Origin: Certhia americana | Taxonomy: Eukaryota; Chordata; Aves; Passeriformes; Certhiidae | NCBI GenBank assembly: GCA_018697195.1 | Contig: CM031861.1 | Coordinates: forward strand, 4,586,114 to 4,650,113 | Direction of reading: 5' to 3' | DNA length: 64,000 bases | In this document: positions 59,652 to 64,000 of the stretch, piece by piece | Numbering within the stretch: the stretch's first letter is position 1 | Layout: the number at the start of each line of letters is the position of its first letter | Made by a program: the position numbers and the translations under genes | Notes under the pieces: generated by a model | Seen by the model: the letters and a program-made list of their open reading frames with translations, nothing else | Database searches by the model: none | Told to the model about the DNA's origin: nothing

Positions 59652-62600
59652 TCATGGGAGTTTGCCTTGTTTAGATGACGGGTAGCCTTGAAAATATTAA
59701 GTGGCTTGGCAGGATTACACTAAAGGAAAACTTGAATAACAGCCTGTAGCTTTAAATCAATTATTTGATTACCTTCAGTAATTACTAAATAAATCACACA
59801 TTTGAGCCCTTTGTAGTCATTGTAACATCCACTGAGTTCACTGAATCCCCACTGATGGTAGAATAATATCCTAGCATATTCCTAGCACATGTGACAAGAG
59901 AATAAGAAATTGACATTCGGTTTAGCAGCACCTGAACCAAGATGACACACAGATATTTTAAGAGAGATAATTCTTCTCTTATTTATATACAAGAAAGTTA
60001 GACTTTTTTTAAAATTCAACCTTTGATATGTAGGTCTAATTTCTCTAAAATAGAAAATCTCAGAGTTAAGGCCTCTTGTGTGAACATTATCTTTTTAATT
60101 TTTTTTTTTAAATTTGCTTCATATCTAGATCCTTGAAGTACTGACACCTACACTGAGTGAATTCTAGTTTTTATTTCTTTCTTCATAGCCCTTATATTTT
60201 GTTAATGCATGCCTGATTTACTACTCAAAGCCTGTGAAACAACAGTAATGGTGGAATACATGATATACAGATGTGTCTTTTTTTTTTTTTTGGTCAGCAG
60301 GTTTCTAGTTTTACAATCAGCTAGCATATTTACTTGAGTTTTATGGAAAAAGTTAATGCATCTTGTGTATTTCATTCTGGGGAAATGAGGAGAAAAGGGA
60401 CACTCTAGATACAGTATTTTCTCACTTGTGTTATGGGAGTAATCTCTCAGGCTTTGCCCTCTTCCCATTCTGCTTCTTACATTTGGTCTGCTGAAGGATA
60501 CTGTTCTTCAGAAATTTTATAACTTTTTATTTGTGTAAGGAGTACAATAATTAACTGTCCCAAATTTATGGCATCCCACTGCCAAACACACAAGAGGTCT
60601 CAGGTATACAAAGCTTTCTAACTTTTCTTCCTTTTATATTTTTCTGAGAGTTATCTTTTTCTGGGAAATAAAAGGCATTGTTCTTCCAAGTTTGTAGAGT
60701 TTCTTTTTATTTTCTGGATGATATTTGTGAAAATTTGCACTTAATGGGTACCCCAATTTTGCCTTTAATTCAGTACTGCAATGGGTACTGAATGGGTGTT
60801 ATAGTAGCTGCAAGACACCTAGTGTCCCAGGTGCACCTTTAACAACTCCAGTTTATTTATTAATTTAATATTTGAAGGCTTTGTTTTAAAAGTTGTTTTC
60901 CTTTGTTTTTCTTAAAGTTTTGTTTTTATAGTGGTTCATAGGATATTGCTAGCCCCCTGCATAATATGAATAGGGGAAATACAAGCACTCATCAGATTAA
61001 TGCTTAATGTGCCTTCTAATATGCAAAAGTGAAGAATGCAGCCATGGCAAGGCTGTATTTCCATTTCCCTTAGAATTCAACAGGCAAGTCCAAAAAATGG
61101 TGTGTATCTGTAAGTAATTGGGCATTGCATGTCAATAGGAAGAGTTGCACGTCATAGCTGAAGGATGTTTCTGTTGAAAATTGACTGTGGATATTTAATG
61201 TTTAGATTGTGGCAGGACCTGTCCCACTGAGGACAGAAAAAAACAATACTCCCCATATAGGAACCCACTATCTGACGCCAGTTATGTGGCTCCCTGAGGA
61301 GGGCACCATCTTTGAAGAATCATCTGTGTTTGAAAAAAATCACAAAACAATATACTAAAAAAGTGTACAAATGCAATTTTCAAACTTCTTCATATAGCCT
61401 GTATAATTTTCCATTAACATTATAGATTTAAATCTATGAAATTGCTACAGAGGTGTCAAGTACAGGGGGAAAAAACAGCAAAACAAACCAACTAGAACTT
61501 GTGCTATGCATTTAACCTGTGCAGCATTCATGGAGTAATGAGGACAGGGTAAGGCTCTTGAATAAGTTCATCATGAAAAAGTCTGGCTTTTAAACTCAGG
61601 AATCTGACAATTTTTAAGCTACTCACTCTTCTGTTTAGTTTTAATACCAGCAGTCAGAAAGGATATATATCCAAGTTCAACTGCTGTTAAAATTGCATAT
61701 GCAACAGTGTGCATTATATGGTTTCTACAGCAAGTCAATGGAAAAAAGCAGCGCCATGAGTTGTGAATTTTCAGGCTGCTACCATACAGAAGAGTAGCTC
61801 AGACCTATTTTTTCAGAGTTTTGGCATTAATTAGGAGCTTTTTGGTTTTGTACCTGTAGCAATTGTAGCAATGTTTGATGTCAGCAAATTAACTTTGGCT
61901 TTAATATGTGCACTGTACATAATAGGCTGGGTTTTTTCTAATGAATGTAATAATTCTTTTTCTTATTAATTTAAAATCGTTACATAGGTGTCCTTCCAAT
62001 GGAAATGAAGGAAAGACAAAATATGTGTAATTTTTTCCCTCTTTTGTACGTTGTAATGTCATATCATACTGTTTCTCTTCTCTTCCTTTCCAAGTGAAAG
62101 TCAGGTCTGTAGTTAAATTTGGCTTGGAAAAAAAAAACATTAAGGGAAAATTTATCTGTATATTCTTGAATAAGGTGACATTAAATCAAGGAGTTCAGAA
62201 GAACTATATAGTTGTTATTTAAAGGACCATATGAACCAGACTTCCTTGCTGCTTTCCATTTCAGTATGGAAATATAATACCAAACTTGTTACAGGTACAC
62301 CTCCTTGGTCAGAAAGAGACCCAGCTGATAACTGGGCAGGGGTTTGACTACAAAATTGAAGTAAAATTGAGGTAAGACTTCAGGTAAAAAATTCATGGCA
62401 AAGGAAAATATTTGATTGGTGTTTAAACTTTTTGTTTTCAATAGAATGTACAGCATAGCAGAGTAGTATGTTATTTTTACTTGGTATCTCAAAAGGGTGT
62501 GCCTAAATTTATTGCAGCGACCTATATTCCAGACTAAAAAGGAATAGATTTATTTTCTCCTCTTAAGAAATTGCATTTCCAATTTAGAAAAAAAGGTTCT

Positions 62601-63699
62601 TTTTACCAATTGAAATGAATAGTCATTTTTTAAAACAGTGTGGGTGGCTTTTCTATGCTGATCAAAATATTGAAGTATATCTAGCATGAGCAGACTAAGT
62701 TGGATGCCTAGTGAATTAGGAAATATAAAACAATTAAAGCTAGCATAGATTGTTTCTATGGCTTTAAAATGCTCATATTTCTTTTTCTAAACAATCTGTT
62801 GGATACGAGTATATTGGATGATTGTTCTAAAAGAATTATACTATATTGATTATCAGGAACACTGTCAAAACAAACAGTAAACCAGATTTTACTGCTTCTC
62901 ATGCCTCTGAAACTTCTATTCTGGTATCTTTAGCAAAGAGGACTGTTTCTGAAGAAGAAGCTAGAAGTGATAGAAGTTTGGACTGTCCAGGGCCATGAAT
63001 AGCATTGCAGGTGGTTATTGTGAAAGTGTACATTGCTGGAGAGCCCAAGAGATCTGAGGCTGGAGGCTCCCCTTAGTCATTGTTACAGGAAATGCCTGAA
63101 TGTATTTTATAATACACTCCTTCTCTTTTAAGAAATTTATTTCTTAAAAGATACTTTTGCCAGACTAAAAACTTTTGTTTTAATTTTTGTAAATGAATCA
63201 CTAGTTAAACAGAATCTTAGCCAACTCTATTGAAGGGCTCATAATATGCATAAACACAAGTGCAGGCACGAGCAAGGTTATGTGTAGACAAAAATGTAAA
63301 AAAACAGAGATAAAGGAAACCAGCAGATTGGATGGCTTTGAAAAGACAATTCATAGTATCATTAAACAAAATGATTAATCATAAAACATCAATTAGATGT
63401 TTTATTTCTTTTCTTTGGCTTAGCTTTGAACAGTCAATTTGGAATTTAACAGAGAGTAAGAGGATTGCTTTTGTAGAAACTATGGAATGAATTAACATCC
63501 TTCTGTTCTTTTAATGTCTTGTAAACCATAATTCCAGATTCATCAAGTGTGTAACAAGCTATTTGTACAGTAATTGGGTGACTTACAAACTTGATACACT
63601 GTAGTTGAGATCAATTTAATTAGAACTTTCTTCTAAAGGTATTTCAATGTAGACTTCGAATCTTGTTTGATTCTTCTTCTCTTCACATTATTGAATAGA
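59652..63699. other. AT-rich noncoding DNA (presumed intron), nothing recognised
   Basis: No exon with acceptor, open frame and donor could be supported. T and A tracts occur at 60,100-60,110, 60,279-60,291 and 62,129-62,138. Confidence 0.5.
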
Positions 63700-64000
63700 A
63701 ATGTGCAGTAGGACATGATGTAGTTGCCATCAGAGAAAAGTGCTGGGATGGCTTACATGACAGGAGTGCTGTAATGAATGGCTACAATCTCTTCAAACAA
63801 GCAAGGAGAGGCAGTGGGGTAGCTCTGTTCATTAGGGAGTGTTTTGACTGTATAGATATTGAGCCTCTGTAAGGATCAGGGGGAATTCCAGCAAGGCAGA
63901 TGTCGTGATTGGGAGTCTGTTATAGACCATCCAGCCAGGATGAAGAGACAGAACTATTCTGTAAGCAGCTGGCTAATGTTTTACGATTCCTGGCCATTTC
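63700..64000 (+). pseudogene. CR1 LINE ORF2, endonuclease domain, partial at window edge
   Basis: Plus-strand translation shows CR1 endonuclease-type blocks. 'WDGLHDRSAVMNGYNLF' lies at about 63,748, followed by 'GSGVALFIRECFDCI' and a stop (about 63,858). A 'YRPSSQDEE' -like block, here altered to 'IDHPARMKRQ' -type reading by a frame change, lies at about 63,925. The endonuclease nicks the target in CR1 retrotransposition. The frames change at least once and stops are present, so the copy is dead. It continues beyond the window. Confidence 0.85.

Overview
This window is vertebrate nuclear DNA, most likely from a bird and probably a songbird. The evidence is the recurrent CR1 LINE fragments, the many avian-type endogenous retrovirus LTRs (one resembling a well-known avian ERVL LTR type), an AT-rich background, and a single sharp CpG island. 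There are no bacterial, phage, plasmid or CRISPR features. Almost all open frames longer than 60 codons are chance frames in AT-rich DNA, in LTRs or in simple repeats. The assignment to songbird is inference from the repeat content.

Layout. Positions 1-45,300 look intergenic, or belong to introns of something that cannot be seen here. They carry CR1 pieces (2.7-3.1, 10.4-11.6 and 14.5 kb), a GC-rich 9-bp minisatellite (13.2 kb), a large GATA-type microsatellite (27.5-27.9 kb), two local duplications (30.1 kb; 37.9 with 39.8 kb) and ten LTRs or LTR fragments. Positions 45,300-45,860 form a CpG island with a 23-copy heptamer array. It ends in the only convincing coding exon of the window: a start codon, a 20-codon signal-peptide-like segment and a perfect GT splice donor at 45,851. 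I could not identify this gene. Everything to the right, 45,851-64,000, is read as its long first intron. That stretch contains a T/G-rich simple repeat, a CR1 copy split by a 1-kb LTR insertion (56.6-57.8 kb), another LTR (59.1-59.6 kb) and the beginning of a CR1 coding region at the right edge.

The LTRs behave as solo LTRs. They have TG...CA ends, a poly(A) signal and often a TATA box. Several have recognisable target-site duplications of 5-6 bp, and no gag, pol or env sequence lies beside them. No operon-like or multi-gene system is present. The most unusual items are the promoter-proximal heptamer array, the nested LTR with two TATA/poly(A) modules, the inverted LTR pair that shares extra flank, the 87/90-identical duplicated segment and a possible 23-bp end-to-end LTR remnant.
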